A stretch of 64,000 bases of DNA from contig NZ_VDUZ01000001.1 in the NCBI RefSeq assembly GCF_008039615.1, forward strand, positions 62,001 to 126,000. The letters are read 5' to 3'. The position numbers were made by a program, and so were the translations under genes. Source of the stretch: Vineibacter terrae (GTDB lineage: Bacteria > Pseudomonadota > Alphaproteobacteria > Reyranellales > Reyranellaceae). The notes under the pieces are model-generated. The model ran no database searches. It saw nothing but the letters and a program-made list of their open reading frames with translations, and had not been told where the DNA came from. Shown piece after piece: positions 33,153 through 43,873 of this stretch (positions within the stretch are counted from its first letter, which is position 1; each line of letters starts with the position of its first letter).

Positions 33153-33803
33153 TCAGCGGCCCGCGCGCAGGGACTTCACGAAATCGGACAGGCCGACCTG
33201 GCGGTAGCGCTTGAGCCGCTCGGCGGTGAGGATCGCCTTCACCAGCTCGAGGCTCTGGTCCACCTGCTCGTTCACGATCACGTAGTCGTACTCCGCCCAG
33301 TGGCTCATCTCGTCGGCGGCCTTGGCCATGCGCCGGGCCACGACCTCGGGCGGGTCCTGGGCGCGGCTCACGAGCCGGCGCTCGAGCTCCTCGGTCGACG
33401 GCGGCAGGATGAAGATGCTGACCAAGTCCTGGCGCGCCCGTTCGACGAGCTGCTGCGTGCCCTGCCAGTCGATGTCGAACAGCATGTCGCGCCCGGCCGA
33501 CAGCGTGCGCTCCACCGGGCCGCGCGGCGTGCCGTAGGAATGATCGAAGACCTGGGCATATTCCAGCAGCTCGTCGCGCTCGACCATGGCACGGAACGTG
33601 TCGTGGTCAATGAAGGAGTAGTCGACCCCGTCGCGCTCCGCCGGCCGCTTGGCGCGCGTGGTGACCGACACCGACAGCTCGATGTCGCGGTCATGCTGCA
33701 GCAGCAGGCGCGAGAGCGTCGTCTTGCCCGCGCCCGACGGCGAGGACAGCACCAGCATCAGGCCGCGCCGCTGGATCCGCGCCGCGGCCAGCTCATTCGA
33801 CAT
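33153..33803 (-). CDS. gmk: Guanylate kinase
   Basis: A 216-residue P-loop kinase that converts GMP to GDP with ATP. The Walker A motif is LSSPSGAGKTTLSR. The GMP-binding segment SVSVTTRAKRPAERDGVDYSF and the lid region (FILPPSTEELERRL, RRMAKAADEMSHW) are complete. The start overlaps the end of yicC by 11 bases, a conserved pairing in proteobacteria. Housekeeping, cytosolic. Confidence 0.97.
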   Translation of the reverse strand: MSNELAAARIQRRGLMLVLSSPSGAGKTTLSRLLLQHDRDIELSVSVTTRAKRPAERDGVDYSFIDHDTFRAMVERDELLEYAQVFDHSYGTPRGPVERTLSAGRDMLFDIDWQGTQQLVERARQDLVSIFILPPSTEELERRLVSRAQDPPEVVARRMAKAADEMSHWAEYDYVIVNEQVDQSLELVKAILTAERLKRYRQVGLSDFVKSLRAGR

Positions 33804-34692
33804 TCTGGACCTGCTCGCGCATCTGCTCGACGGCGCTCTTCAGCTCGATGCCGATGCGCGTGAGCTCGATGTCGGCCGACTTGGAGCACAGCGTGTTGGC
33901 CTCGCGGTTGAACTCCTGGCACAGGAAGTCGAACTTGCGGCCGATCGGGTTGCCCGGGCCGGCCGCCTTCATGAGCTCGTGCGCGGCGGCGATGTGCGCC
34001 TGCAGCCGATCGAGCTCCTCGCGCACATCGGCCTTGCCCACCAGGATCGCGATCTCCTGCGCCATGCGTTCCGGCGTGAGCGGCGGCACGCGCTCCAGGA
34101 TATCCGCCAGCTGGGCCGTGAACCTTGCGCGGATCAGCTCACCCTGCGCCGCGGCGCGGCTCGCCGCCTTGTCGCGCAGCGCGGCGATCGTCGCCAGATG
34201 CCCCTCCAGCATGACGGCCAGCCGCGCGCCTTCCGCGGCGCGGGCGTCGACGAGGCCACGCAAGGCCTGGCGCAGCGTGCCCAGCATCTTGGCGTCGAGC
34301 GCCGCGACCTCCTCCTCCGACAAGGCGCGGGCCGCATCCTCCTCGATGACGCCGCGCACGCGCAGCAGCCCGTCGGCGCTGGGCGGCGCGATGTCGCCAT
34401 GGGCGCGCAGCTCGTCGATCACCGCCAGCAGGTCGCGCACCAGCTCGCGGTTGATGCGGACCGCCTGCTGGGTGCGCCGCTCGGCGATCTGCAGCGACAC
34501 CGAGACACTGCCGCGTCGCAGCGCCTCGGCCACCATGGCCCGCGCCGGATGCTCCAGCCGCTCATAGCCCGAGGGCACGCGCAGGCGCGTCTCCAGCGCG
34601 CGGCCGTTGACGCTGCGCGCCTCCCACACGAATGATACCGCGCCGTCGCTTCCGTCGGCGCGCGCATAGCCCGTCATGCTGGCGATAGACAA
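33793..34692 (-). CDS. yicC: YicC/YloC family endoribonuclease-like protein
   Basis: A 299-residue YicC protein, a family linked to RNA turnover. The N-terminus reads SIASMTGYARADG, the C-terminal domain includes NPIGRKFDFLCQEFNREANT and the end SADIELTRIGIELKSAVEQMREQVQN. A TTG start at 34692 is favoured because GGGGGAG lies 6 bases before it and the family keeps residues before SMTGYAR; the ATG at 34677 would remove them. Overlaps gmk. Confidence 0.93.
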   Translation of the reverse strand: MSIASMTGYARADGSDGAVSFVWEARSVNGRALETRLRVPSGYERLEHPARAMVAEALRRGSVSVSLQIAERRTQQAVRINRELVRDLLAVIDELRAHGDIAPPSADGLLRVRGVIEEDAARALSEEEVAALDAKMLGTLRQALRGLVDARAAEGARLAVMLEGHLATIAALRDKAASRAAAQGELIRARFTAQLADILERVPPLTPERMAQEIAILVGKADVREELDRLQAHIAAAHELMKAAGPGNPIGRKFDFLCQEFNREANTLCSKSADIELTRIGIELKSAVEQMREQVQNVE

Positions 34693-34750
34693 ACTCTACT
34701 CCCCCTTTCGTTTCCGGCACGCGCCGGCGTGCGCAACCTAGCCGGTCTTC

Positions 34751-34773
34751 CCTTCCCCGTGAAATGGGGAAGG
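34751..34773. repeat. Short hairpin of the CTCCCC repeat family
   Basis: CCTTCCCC and GGGGAAGG arms around a 7-base loop lie between the SDR gene end and the yicC start. It looks like a remnant of the larger palindromic elements found elsewhere in the window. Confidence 0.55.
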
Positions 34774-34801
34774 TGCCATCCCTCGCGACAAAGGCTGCAG
34801 C

Positions 34802-35581
34802 TCAGTACGTGCCCGGATACTGGCCGCCGTCCATCAGGATGTTCTGTCCCGTGATATAGCCGGCATGAACGCTGCACAGGAACGCACACATCGCGCCGAA
34901 CTCCTCGGGCGTGCCGAAGCGGCCGGCCGGATTGGCCGCGGCGCCGATGCGCATCTCCTCCTCGACGCTGCGGCTGGCGCTTTTCGCACGTGCCACGAAA
35001 GTGCCCCGCAGGCGGTCGGTGTCGAACGGCCCCGGCAGCAGGCCGTTGATGGTCACGCCCTTCTTCACCGTCTTGCGGGCGACGCCCGCCACGAAGCCGG
35101 TGAGGCCCGACCGGGCGCCGTTGCTCAGGCCCAGGATATCGATCGGCGCCTTCACGGAGCTGGAGGTGATGTTGACGATGCGCCCGAAGCCGCGCGCCAT
35201 CATGCCGTCGACCGTGGCCTTGATGAGCTCGATCGGCGTCAGCATGTTGGCGTCGACCGCCGCGATCCAGTGATCGCGCGTCCAGTCGCGGAAGTCGCCC
35301 GGCGGCGGCCCGCCGGCGTTGTTGATCACGATGTCCGGCTCGGGACAGGCCTTCAGCACCGCCTCGCGGCCCTCGGGCCTGGTGACGTCGCAGGCGACCG
35401 CGGTGACCTTGACGCCGGTGGCCTTGCGGATCTCGTCAGCCGTCTTCTCCAGCACGTCGGCCGTGCGGGCGTTGATCACGAGGTCCACGCCCTCCTTCGC
35501 CAGCGCCATGGCGCAGCCCCGGCCCAGTCCCTTGCTGGCCGCGCAGACGATCGCCTTGCGGCCCTTGATGCCCAGATCCAT
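34802..35581 (-). CDS. Short-chain dehydrogenase-like protein without the YxxxK motif
   Basis: A 259-residue SDR-fold protein. The cofactor loop is VCAASKGLGRGCAMAL, the structural NNAGG motif is present (IVINNAGGPP), and the catalytic Ser region is NITSSSVKAP. Where the YxxxK pair is expected it reads LGLSNGARSG, so both Tyr and Lys are replaced. This variant is known in a subgroup of SDR proteins annotated as oxidoreductases. It may use another acid or bind without classical reduction. Confidence 0.85.
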   Translation of the reverse strand: MDLGIKGRKAIVCAASKGLGRGCAMALAKEGVDLVINARTADVLEKTADEIRKATGVKVTAVACDVTRPEGREAVLKACPEPDIVINNAGGPPPGDFRDWTRDHWIAAVDANMLTPIELIKATVDGMMARGFGRIVNITSSSVKAPIDILGLSNGARSGLTGFVAGVARKTVKKGVTINGLLPGPFDTDRLRGTFVARAKSASRSVEEEMRIGAAANPAGRFGTPEEFGAMCAFLCSVHAGYITGQNILMDGGQYPGTY

Positions 35582-35628
35582 CGCTTTCCTCCTCAGATGA
35601 TCAATCCGTCAGGCCCGGCGCAACGCCC

Positions 35629-36327
35629 TCATCCCTCGCCCAGCCCCAGCTCCGGCGCCATGTCGCGCAGCAGCTTCACCGAGACGGCGCGCTGCTCGGC
35701 CAATGCCCGCCGATCGATGCGCGCCACGATCGCGCCAGCTGCTGACAGCGAGCGTTCCATCCGCCGCACCAGATACTGGACCACATCCTCGGTGATGGCC
35801 ACCTGCCGGTCATGGAACAGCTTGACCAGCACCGCGCTCAGCAGCGCGTCGTCGGGCGCGCCGATCTCGGCTACCGCCGCCGCCCGCAGCCGCGAGGCCA
35901 GGTCCGGCAGCTGCACGCGCCATCGCGCCGGTGCCGTGCGCGATGCCAGCAGCAGTGAGCCGCCGCGCTCGCGCAGCCAGTTGTAGAGATGGAACAATTG
36001 CTGCTCGGCATGCGGCCGGCCGGCGACGGCATCTGCCTCGTCGACCGCGACGTGGCGCGCGTCGCCCAGCATGTCGAAAAGCGTCGCAACGTCGGGCTGG
36101 TCCAGCGCCGCGCCCTGCAGGCGCAGCGCCTGCGCCCGCGCCGCCCATAGATGCAGCAGGTGGGTCTTGCCGCTGCCCGCCGGACCGACCAGCACCGAGG
36201 CCGGGCCCGGCCAGTCGGGCCAGCGGTCGACCCAGGCCAGCGCCGTGGCGTTGGCCTCGGCCGGCAGGAAGTCGGCGCGGCCATAGGATGGCGGGCCGGC
36301 CAGGTCGAATGGAAGCTGCTCTGACAT
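35629..36327 (-). CDS. hdaA: HdaA, DnaA-related regulator of replication initiation
   Basis: A 232-residue DnaA-type AAA+ ATPase without the DNA-binding domain. The N-terminus carries a beta-clamp-binding motif (QLPFDL), followed by Walker A (VGPAGSGKTHLLHLW) and a Walker B-like VAVDEADAVAG. HdaA with the clamp stimulates DnaA-ATP hydrolysis after initiation. The ATG at 36327 was used; a GTG at 36339 overlaps the upstream stop (GTGA). Operon with the PerM-like transporter is expected for alphaproteobacteria. Confidence 0.9.
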   Translation of the reverse strand: MSEQLPFDLAGPPSYGRADFLPAEANATALAWVDRWPDWPGPASVLVGPAGSGKTHLLHLWAARAQALRLQGAALDQPDVATLFDMLGDARHVAVDEADAVAGRPHAEQQLFHLYNWLRERGGSLLLASRTAPARWRVQLPDLASRLRAAAVAEIGAPDDALLSAVLVKLFHDRQVAITEDVVQYLVRRMERSLSAAGAIVARIDRRALAEQRAVSVKLLRDMAPELGLGEG

Positions 36328-36335
36328 AAGCGCGG

Positions 36336-37433
36336 TCACGGGTGGTCGGTATCCAGAAGCACGCGCTCGGTCGTTCCGCGATAGTAGGCGCTGTCGCGGT
36401 ATTCGCGCAGCGCGAAGCGCACCAGCACGCCGGCGACGGCGGCGACCGGCACCGACAGCAGCAGGCCGACGAACCCGAACAGCGTGCCGCCGGCCAGCAG
36501 GGCGAACATCAGCCAGACCGGATGGATGCCGATGCTGTCGCCCACCAGCTTGGGCGCCAGCACGTTGCCTTCGAGGAACTGTCCGACCGCGAACACCGCA
36601 ACGACCTTGCCCACGCTCAGCCAGTCGGGTGGGAACTGCGCCAGCGCCATGCCGATGGCCAAAACGCCGCCGGTGAAGCTGCCGACATAGGGGATGAAGG
36701 ATATCAGCCCGATGATGATGCCGATGATGAGCCCGAAGTCGAGCCCGACCAGGGCCAGCGCCGTGCCGTAGTAGAAGGCCAGCACCAGGCAGACCGTGGC
36801 CTGGCCACGCACATAGCCGGCGACGGCGGTGTTGGCGTCGCGCATCAGGCCGCGGATGGTGTCGGCATGCGCGCGCGGCAGGTAGCCGTCGACGGTGGCC
36901 ACCAGCTTCGGCCAGTCGCGCATCAGGTAGAAGGCGATCACCGGCGTCAGGAAAAGCAGCGCCAGCAGGTTCACCAGCGCGAAGCCGCTGGTCACCACCG
37001 AGCCGAGCACGGCACCGACGAACCGCAGGGCATCGCCGGCGCGAGCCGCCAGCACGCTCTCGAAATCCTTGGCGCCCGCGGCATCGATGCCGAACCGCTC
37101 CTGCAGGGTCTGCAGCAGCGGCAGCAGCCGGGCGTAGAGCCGCGTGGTGTACTCCGGCAGCTTGCGGGCGAGCGTCGCCAGCTGGTCCGACACCAGCGGC
37201 GCGATCGCCAGCAGCAGGCCGACACCGACCAGGGTGGCGATGATGACGAGGATGACCGTGGCCAGCGTGCGCGAGCGCACGAGCTTCTCGATGCGGTCGG
37301 TCAGCGGGTTGAGGAAGTACGCGATCGCAAGCCCGGCCACGAACGGCAGCAGCATGTCGCGCAGCAGCCACACGAGCAGGCCGGCGGCCGCGGCACCGAT
37401 CAACCAGAACCGGATCTGTCGTGATGCGGTCAT
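36336..37433 (-). CDS. AI-2E/PerM family transporter
   Basis: A 365-residue membrane protein of the AI-2E transporter (PerM/YdiK) family. There are about eight helices, with a soluble coiled segment (SDQLATLARKLPEYTTRLYA) after helix 3 and the typical FIPYVGSFTGGVLAIG and LVGDSIGIHPVWLMFALLAG motifs. Substrates vary and are often unknown. Its start overlaps the end of the CDP-alcohol transferase (ATGA). Confidence 0.9.
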   Translation of the reverse strand: MTASRQIRFWLIGAAAAGLLVWLLRDMLLPFVAGLAIAYFLNPLTDRIEKLVRSRTLATVILVIIATLVGVGLLLAIAPLVSDQLATLARKLPEYTTRLYARLLPLLQTLQERFGIDAAGAKDFESVLAARAGDALRFVGAVLGSVVTSGFALVNLLALLFLTPVIAFYLMRDWPKLVATVDGYLPRAHADTIRGLMRDANTAVAGYVRGQATVCLVLAFYYGTALALVGLDFGLIIGIIIGLISFIPYVGSFTGGVLAIGMALAQFPPDWLSVGKVVAVFAVGQFLEGNVLAPKLVGDSIGIHPVWLMFALLAGGTLFGFVGLLLSVPVAAVAGVLVRFALREYRDSAYYRGTTERVLLDTDHP

Positions 37434-38005
37434 TCCTTCGGCTGCTCCCCTTCCCTGCGCTCGCGTTCCCAGGCCGTGACGCGCCGCGACCAGGTTATGG
37501 CATAGGCGGCGCCCGAGAGCACCGTGGTCACCGCCACGACGGCCGCGCCCCAGACCACGAGATGCGGCGGCAGTGGAAAATACGCACGCTCGGCCATCAC
37601 GACCACGATCAGGCCGATCTGCAGAGCCGTGTTGACCTTGCTGATCATCAACGGCTCGACGTGGAAGCGCTGCGTCAGCGCCTGCACCGTCAACGCCCCG
37701 CCGATGATGAACATGTCGCGGAACACGACCAGGATGGTGAGCCACATCGGCAGGGCGTCGCGCAGCGTCAGCGCGACATAGGTGCCGACCAGCAGCGTCT
37801 TGTCGGCCAGCGGATCGAGCCACGCGCCGAACTGGCTGGTGACGTTGAGCCGCTTGGCGATCAGCCCGTCGACGGCATCGGACAGGCCGGCGATCAGGAA
37901 GATCCAGAACGCCGCGACATTCTCGCCGGCCAGCACGCACCAGATCACCGCCGGCACCGCCGCCAGCCGCGCCAGGCTGATCAGGTTGGGGACGTGGGCG
38001 ATCAT
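37430..38005 (-). CDS. CDP-alcohol phosphatidyltransferase family protein
   Basis: A 191-residue membrane enzyme. The catalytic motif DG(x)2A(x)R(x)8G(x)3D(x)3D is present as SDAVDGLIAKRL, then FGAWLDPLADK. Five or six helices follow the start PNLISLARLAAVPAVIW. It resembles phosphatidylglycerophosphate synthase or a cardiolipin-type transferase. The ATG at 38005 is taken as start; its GGGAGGGAAGAGG ribosome site derives partly from the adjacent repeat element. Confidence 0.9.
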   Translation of the reverse strand: MIAHVPNLISLARLAAVPAVIWCVLAGENVAAFWIFLIAGLSDAVDGLIAKRLNVTSQFGAWLDPLADKTLLVGTYVALTLRDALPMWLTILVVFRDMFIIGGALTVQALTQRFHVEPLMISKVNTALQIGLIVVVMAERAYFPLPPHLVVWGAAVVAVTTVLSGAAYAITWSRRVTAWERERREGEQPKE

Positions 38006-38011
38006 GCCTCT

Positions 38012-38142
38012 TCCCTCCCCCACGCACAGCGTGGGGGAGGTGGCCGAAGGCCGGAGGGGGCCCCTGCGTGATCTCCATTACAGAGACCGCGTGGGGTCCC
38101 CTCCGCCCCTTCGGGGCACCTCCCCACAGTGTGGGGAGGAAG
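38012..38142. repeat. Intergenic palindromic element, CTCCCC family
   Basis: Two hairpins, CTCCCCCACGCACAGCGTGG near 38016 and CCTCCCCACAGTGTGGGGAG near 38120, flank GGTGGCCGAAGGCC and CCCCTTCGGGGC. Same architecture as 33011-33150 and 58605-58753. It separates the M20 peptidase gene from the CDP-alcohol transferase gene. Confidence 0.75.
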
Positions 38143-38156
38143 ACATTCTTGCACCC

Positions 38157-39500
38157 TCACTTCGCGCGTCCAAGGTAGTCGACCGTGAGGAAGGACAGCG
38201 CGCGCACGCCCAGCTTCAGGCCGGCCTCGTCGATGAAGAAGCGCGGCGAATGATTGGGCGCGGCGCCGCCCATGCCCAGCGCGCCCGGCCGCTTGTCCGC
38301 CGGCGTGATGCCGAGGAAGAAGAACACGCCCGGTGCCTCGCGGGCCAGCACCGAGAAGTCCTCCGATGCCATGACGGGACGCGACTCCTGCACCCGCTCG
38401 GCGCCGGCAGCGCGGCGCAGGCTGGCCCCCGCCCAAGCCGTCAGCGGCGGGTCGTTGACCGTCACCGGGTAGCCGCGATTGATGGTCACCTTGGCTTCGG
38501 CGCCGGCGGCATGCGCCGTGCCCTCGGTCACGGCCTTGATCTTCTCGTGCAGCCGGTTGCGCACGTCCTCGTCATGGGCCCGGATGGTGCCTTCCATGAC
38601 CACGGTGTCGGGGATGATGTTGCCGCGGTTGCCGCCATGGATGCTGCCGACCGTGACCACCACCGGCGAGCGCGTGACATCGATCTGCCGGCTGGCGATG
38701 GTCTGCAGCGCCAGCACGACCTGGGCCGAGACGACGATCGGATCGACGCCGCCCCATGGCATGGCGCCGTGCGTCTGGCTGCCCTTGATCTCGATGCGCA
38801 AGCTGTCGGAGCTGGCCATCAGCCCGGCCGGCCGCAGCGCGATCTCGCCGACCCGCAGCCCCGAGCTGACATGCAGGCCGAACACGGCTTCAGGCTTGGG
38901 ATCCTGCATGGCGCCGTCGCGCACCATCGACGTGGCGCCGCCGGGGCTGCCGTCGCCGGAGCCCTCCTCCGCCGGCTGGAACAGCAGCTTGATGGTGCCC
39001 GGCAGGTCGGCGCGCATGGACGCCAGCACCTCGGCCACGCCCATCAGGATCGCGACATGCGCGTCATGGCCGCAGGCATGCATCACCGGCACCTGCTGGC
39101 CGCGCCACGTGGCCAGGACCTTGGAGGCGAACGGCACGTCGACCTCCTCCTTGACCGGCAGGGCGTCCATGTCGGCGCGCAGCGCCACCACCGGGCCGGG
39201 CTTGCCGCCGCGCAGCAGCGCCACCAGGCCGGTGCGGCCCACGCCCGTCTTGACCTCGTAGCCCAGGGCGGTGAGGTGATCGGCCACCAGCTTGGCGGTG
39301 CGCACCTCCTGGTAGCCCAGCTCCGGGTTCTGGTGGATGTCGCGCCGCCAGGCGATCACCTTGGCCTCGACGGCGTTGACCGCCGCGTCGATGCGCGCAT
39401 CGAGCGGGCCCTGCTGGTCGGCCATGGCGCCGCCGCTCCACAGCACCGCAGCCAGCGCGATGGCCGGTGACAAGCCTCGAACCGATGGAATGCTGCGCAT
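38157..39500 (-). CDS. Exported M20-family amidohydrolase/carboxypeptidase
   Basis: A 447-residue M20D-type metal hydrolase (hippurate hydrolase or N-acyl-amino-acid hydrolase group). A signal peptide (IALAAVLWSGGAMA) is followed by RRDIHQNPELGYQE and VVALRADMDALPVKE. Metal ligands are in VMHACGHDAHVAI and LLFQPAEEGSGDG; the late His is in APNHSPRFFID. Periplasmic location is inferred from the signal peptide. The substrate is probably an N-acylated amino acid or peptide. Confidence 0.9.
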   Translation of the reverse strand: MRSIPSVRGLSPAIALAAVLWSGGAMADQQGPLDARIDAAVNAVEAKVIAWRRDIHQNPELGYQEVRTAKLVADHLTALGYEVKTGVGRTGLVALLRGGKPGPVVALRADMDALPVKEEVDVPFASKVLATWRGQQVPVMHACGHDAHVAILMGVAEVLASMRADLPGTIKLLFQPAEEGSGDGSPGGATSMVRDGAMQDPKPEAVFGLHVSSGLRVGEIALRPAGLMASSDSLRIEIKGSQTHGAMPWGGVDPIVVSAQVVLALQTIASRQIDVTRSPVVVTVGSIHGGNRGNIIPDTVVMEGTIRAHDEDVRNRLHEKIKAVTEGTAHAAGAEAKVTINRGYPVTVNDPPLTAWAGASLRRAAGAERVQESRPVMASEDFSVLAREAPGVFFFLGITPADKRPGALGMGGAAPNHSPRFFIDEAGLKLGVRALSFLTVDYLGRAK

Positions 39501-39513
39501 GACGTCCTCCTCG

Positions 39514-40620
39514 CTAGCGTGTCACGATCGACAGGCTGCCGCCGCTGTCGACCAGGGCCAGGCCACGCTGCTCGAGCGCCTTGTCGAGCTGGGCGCGGGT
39601 GCCCACGAAGTTCACCACCACGATGGCGCGCCCCTCTTCCAGCGACTGCACCTGCACGCGGCGCACCGACACTGCCGCCGAGATGCGGCGGCGGATGTTG
39701 ACCCATTCGGCCAGGTCCTTGAGCGGCACGACGACGGCAACCGCGTCGGCGATGTCGTGCGACAGCGTGGCGACGGCCTTCCAGTCCTCCTCGAGCCTGG
39801 TGCGCTGCCGGACGGCCGCGTCGATGAGCTTGTCGATGGCGACGCCGCTCTGCGGCGCCAGGGTGAGCTTGTCGCTGATGGTGAAATCGTAGACCGTGCC
39901 CGAGACGGCGAACGGCCCGTCGGGCTCGCCGGTGGCGACGGAGACCAGGATGCGCTGCGCGCCGTAGCGCTCGGCGAGGCGGCTTAGCGCCGCCATGTCG
40001 CCCACGAAGGCCTGCTCGGGGTTGATGGCCTTCAGGTCGGTGGCGTCGGCCCGCAGCAGCGGGGTCGGCACCAGCCCGCCGGCCTTGGCGACGTTGCCCC
40101 AGGCCTCGCGCCAGGGTGTCTTCTCATCGAGCGCCACCACGCCCGCGGTGGAGCGCATCACGGGAATGGTGAGCACGGGCGGCGACGCCGCATCGACGAA
40201 GGGAATGCCGGCGCCGCGCAGCATGCCGCTGATGCGGTCGGGCCGGAACACCACCGAAAGCAGGGCGATGTAGCGGCCGGGCGCGGTGCGCTCGTCGGCG
40301 AACTCGAAGCCCTTGATGATGCTCTCCAGCTCGGGATCCGATGGCGGCGTGATCCGGGCGATATCCTCGGCAGCGACCAGACGCCGCACCAGGATGTCGA
40401 AGGCCCGCTTCACGCCCTCCATCTGCGCCTTCTCGCGCGCCTGCAGCGGGTTGGGGGCGCTGGCGTCGACCGGCACGTTGGTGACCGTGAACACCGGGTT
40501 GTCGACCGGCCGGGGCTGGGCCATGGCCGGCGCCGCCAGCGCGCCCAGCCACAGCGCCAGGCCCATGATCAAGCGCCCCGGGGTCCGCCGCCATGGGGAA
40601 AACGCTGCTGCCGCCGCCAT
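39514..40620 (-). CDS. DUF2066 domain protein, exported
   Basis: A 368-residue protein with a signal peptide ([15 protein letters not shown]) followed by the DUF2066 region ([53 protein letters not shown]). The C-terminus includes repeated beta segments ([30 protein letters not shown]). DUF2066 genes commonly stand opposite purM in alphaproteobacteria. Function unknown; a periplasmic role is likely. Confidence 0.85.
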   Translation of the reverse strand: MAAAAAFSPWRRTPGRLIMGLALWLGALAAPAMAQPRPVDNPVFTVTNVPVDASAPNPLQAREKAQMEGVKRAFDILVRRLVAAEDIARITPPSDPELESIIKGFEFADERTAPGRYIALLSVVFRPDRISGMLRGAGIPFVDAASPPVLTIPVMRSTAGVVALDEKTPWREAWGNVAKAGGLVPTPLLRADATDLKAINPEQAFVGDMAALSRLAERYGAQRILVSVATGEPDGPFAVSGTVYDFTISDKLTLAPQSGVAIDKLIDAAVRQRTRLEEDWKAVATLSHDIADAVAVVVPLKDLAEWVNIRRRISAAVSVRRVQVQSLEEGRAIVVVNFVGTRAQLDKALEQRGLALVDSGGSLSIVTR

Positions 40621-40664
40621 TGCAAAGCCCTCGTGTTCGGATATTTTCGCGCCCGATTCCTAGC

Positions 40665-41764
<1,100 letters not shown>

Positions 41765-41777
<13 letters not shown>

Positions 41778-42424
41778 AGGCCGGCGTGCTGATCTCGGGC
41801 CGCGGCAGCAACCTGCTGACATTGCTCGAGGCCTGCGCCGCCCCGGACTTCCCGGTCGAGATCGCGCTGGTGGTCAGCAACCGCCCCGAGGCCGGCGGGC
41901 TTTCGCATGCGCAGCGCTTCGGCGTGCCGGCCACGGTCATTCCGCACCGCGACTTTCCCGACCGCGAAGCCTTCGACCGCGCCGTCGGCGCCGCGCTGGA
42001 GGCGGCCGGCGTCGAGCTGGTGTGCCTGGCCGGCTTCATGCGCATCTTCAGCCCCTGGTTCCCGGCGCGCTGGGCCAACCGCATCCTCAACATCCACCCC
42101 TCGCTGCTGCCGGCGTTCAAGGGCCTGCATGTGCAGCAGCAGGCGATCGATGCCGGCGCGCGGGTGAGCGGCGCCACGGTGCATCTGGTGACCGACGACC
42201 TCGACGGCGGCCCGATCGTGGCGCAGGCGGCCGTGCCGGTGCATCCCGACGACACCGCCGACACGCTGGCGGCCCGCATCCTGAAGGCCGAGCATGCGCT
42301 CTACCCGCTGGCGCTGCGCTGGTTCGGCGAGCGCCGCGTGCGGCTGGTGCCGCAGCCCGGCAAGCCGGACCGCGTGGTCATCGACGGCATCGCGCCCGGC
42401 GGCGCCATCCTGTGGCGGCCATGA
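41765..42424 (+). CDS. purN: Phosphoribosylglycinamide formyltransferase
   Basis: A 219-residue GAR transformylase using 10-formyltetrahydrofolate. Conserved parts are [45 protein letters not shown] (catalytic Asn/His) and [19 protein letters not shown] (catalytic Asp). It starts inside the end of purM and overlaps the HutD-like gene by four bases. Confidence 0.96.
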
Positions 42425-43008
42425 CCGGCCTCGAGATCCTGCGCATCGAGCGCCTGCCGGCCGAGCCGTGGAAGAACAAGGGCGGCATCACGCGCACCAT
42501 CGCCGCCGCGCCGCCGGATGCCGATATCGACACGGCCGACTGGCGCGTGGCGCTCAGCGACATCAACCGGCCCGGCCCGTTCTCGCACCTGCCGGGCATC
42601 GACCGCCTGCTGCTGCCCCTGGGCGCCGGGCTGCGGCTGGGCTTCGACGGCGCCGCGCCGCAGCCGGTTCCGGTCTTCGATACGATTGCCTTCGACGGCG
42701 CCACCGCGACCATCTGCGACGTCGATGCCCGCCTGCAGGTGATGAACCTGCTGCTGCGGCGGGGCCGCCATGCCGGCCGGCTTCAGGCCTTCCCCGGCGC
42801 CGGCCGCCTGCAGGCGCCCGGCGGCGCCATCGTGCTCTACGCCGCGCGCGGCGGCTTCAACCTGGTGGTGGCCGACGGCGTGCCGCGGCCGCTCGACGCC
42901 GGCCACGCCGCCGTGCATCGCGACGGCGCCCTGCCGCTGGCGTTCGAGCCCTACCGGCCCTGGTCGATGCTGGTCGCGGCGGTCATCGCGCCGGCCGGAC
43001 AAGGCTGA
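42421..43008 (+). CDS. HutD/Ves family cupin protein
   Basis: A 195-residue cupin-like protein of the HutD/Ves family, starting IERLPAEPWKNKGGITRTIA and continuing DWRVALSDINRPGPFSHLPG. HutD is linked to histidine utilisation in some bacteria, but no hut genes are nearby here. The ATGA overlap with purN implies coupled translation with purine synthesis. Biochemical role uncertain. Confidence 0.85.
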   Translation: MTGLEILRIERLPAEPWKNKGGITRTIAAAPPDADIDTADWRVALSDINRPGPFSHLPGIDRLLLPLGAGLRLGFDGAAPQPVPVFDTIAFDGATATICDVDARLQVMNLLLRRGRHAGRLQAFPGAGRLQAPGGAIVLYAARGGFNLVVADGVPRPLDAGHAAVHRDGALPLAFEPYRPWSMLVAAVIAPAGQG

Positions 43009-43081
43009 AGCCGGCTCTTTTCCCCACCGTCACCCTTGGATATAAGGGCGTCAGCTCAACGCCTTCCGTTTGGGGAGCCCC

Positions 43082-43285
43082 ATGGCTGATTCGAACTTTG
43101 ACATGCGCCAGCACCGCGAGACCTACAACACCGTGATGAAGCTCACGAGCTACACGGTGCTCGCCCTGCTGATCATCGTGCTGGGCCTGGCCTTCGGCGT
43201 CGTCGCCAAGATGGGCTGGTCGGTGATCGTGGCCATGTTCATCGCCCTGGTCGCGCTCACCATCGTGGCCGCCGTGCGCCGTTGA
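43082..43285 (+). CDS. aa3-type cytochrome c oxidase subunit IV
   Basis: A 67-residue single-helix protein of the bacterial aa3-oxidase subunit IV family (as in Paracoccus). The N-terminal MRQHRETYNTVMKLTSY leads into the helix TVLALLIIVLGLAFGVVA and a second hydrophobic stretch (GWSVIVAMFIALVALTIVA). It binds the edge of the oxidase; the core subunits are not in this window. It ends just before an intrinsic terminator. Confidence 0.85.
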   Translation: MADSNFDMRQHRETYNTVMKLTSYTVLALLIIVLGLAFGVVAKMGWSVIVAMFIALVALTIVAAVRR

Positions 43286-43300
43286 CGCACCGCGTACGCG

Positions 43301-43329
43301 AAAAGGCGGCCCGTCGGGCCGCCTTTTTT
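43301..43329. terminator. Bidirectional intrinsic terminator
   Basis: AAAAGGCGGCCC, a short loop, then GGGCCGCCTTTTTT form a strong GC stem flanked by A and T tracts. It lies between the convergent subunit IV and ndk genes and can serve both. Confidence 0.9.
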
Positions 43330-43349
43330 GTTGCCCGCAAGGGCTGCGG

Positions 43350-43772
43350 TCAGCCCACCAGCTCGTGGCCGGCGAAGAAGTAGGCGATCTCGATGGCGGC
43401 GTTCTCGGGCGAGTCCGAGCCGTGCACCGAGTTGGCCTCGACCGACTCGGCGAAGTCCTTGCGGATGGTGCCGGCGGCGGCGTTGGCCGGGTTGGTGGCG
43501 CCCATGATCTCACGGTTGCGGGCGATGGCGCCCTCGCCTTCCAGCACCTGCACGACCACCGGGCCCGACGTCATGAACGCGACCAGGCTGTTGAAGAACG
43601 GCCGCTCCTTGTGCACGCCGTAGAAGGTCTCGGCCTGGGCCTGGGTCATCCAGATGCGCCGCTGGGCGACGATGCGCAGGCCGGCCTCCTCGAAGCGGGC
43701 GTTGATCTTGCCCGTGAGGTTGCGGCGCGTGGCGTCCGGCTTGATGATCGAGAAGGTGCGCTCCAGCGCCAT
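43350..43772 (-). CDS. ndk: Nucleoside diphosphate kinase
   Basis: A 140-residue NDK that balances nucleoside triphosphates through a phosphohistidine intermediate. The start [18 protein letters not shown], the [14 protein letters not shown] stretch and the active-site [20 protein letters not shown] (catalytic His in VHGSDS) are all present. The ATG at 43772 is used; a second ATG lies one codon upstream. Length is standard. Confidence 0.97.
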   Translation of the reverse strand: MALERTFSIIKPDATRRNLTGKINARFEEAGLRIVAQRRIWMTQAQAETFYGVHKERPFFNSLVAFMTSGPVVVQVLEGEGAIARNREIMGATNPANAAAGTIRKDFAESVEANSVHGSDSPENAAIEIAYFFAGHELVG

Positions 43773-43873
43773 CATGGTCTCCGTTGTGAGCAGGCGGTCG
43801 GTTCGGTGGCGCGCCTTATAATCGCTCGCGCCGCCGCAGGCAATCGCGCCGCCGGCCGCCCCTCCTTTCCCTG

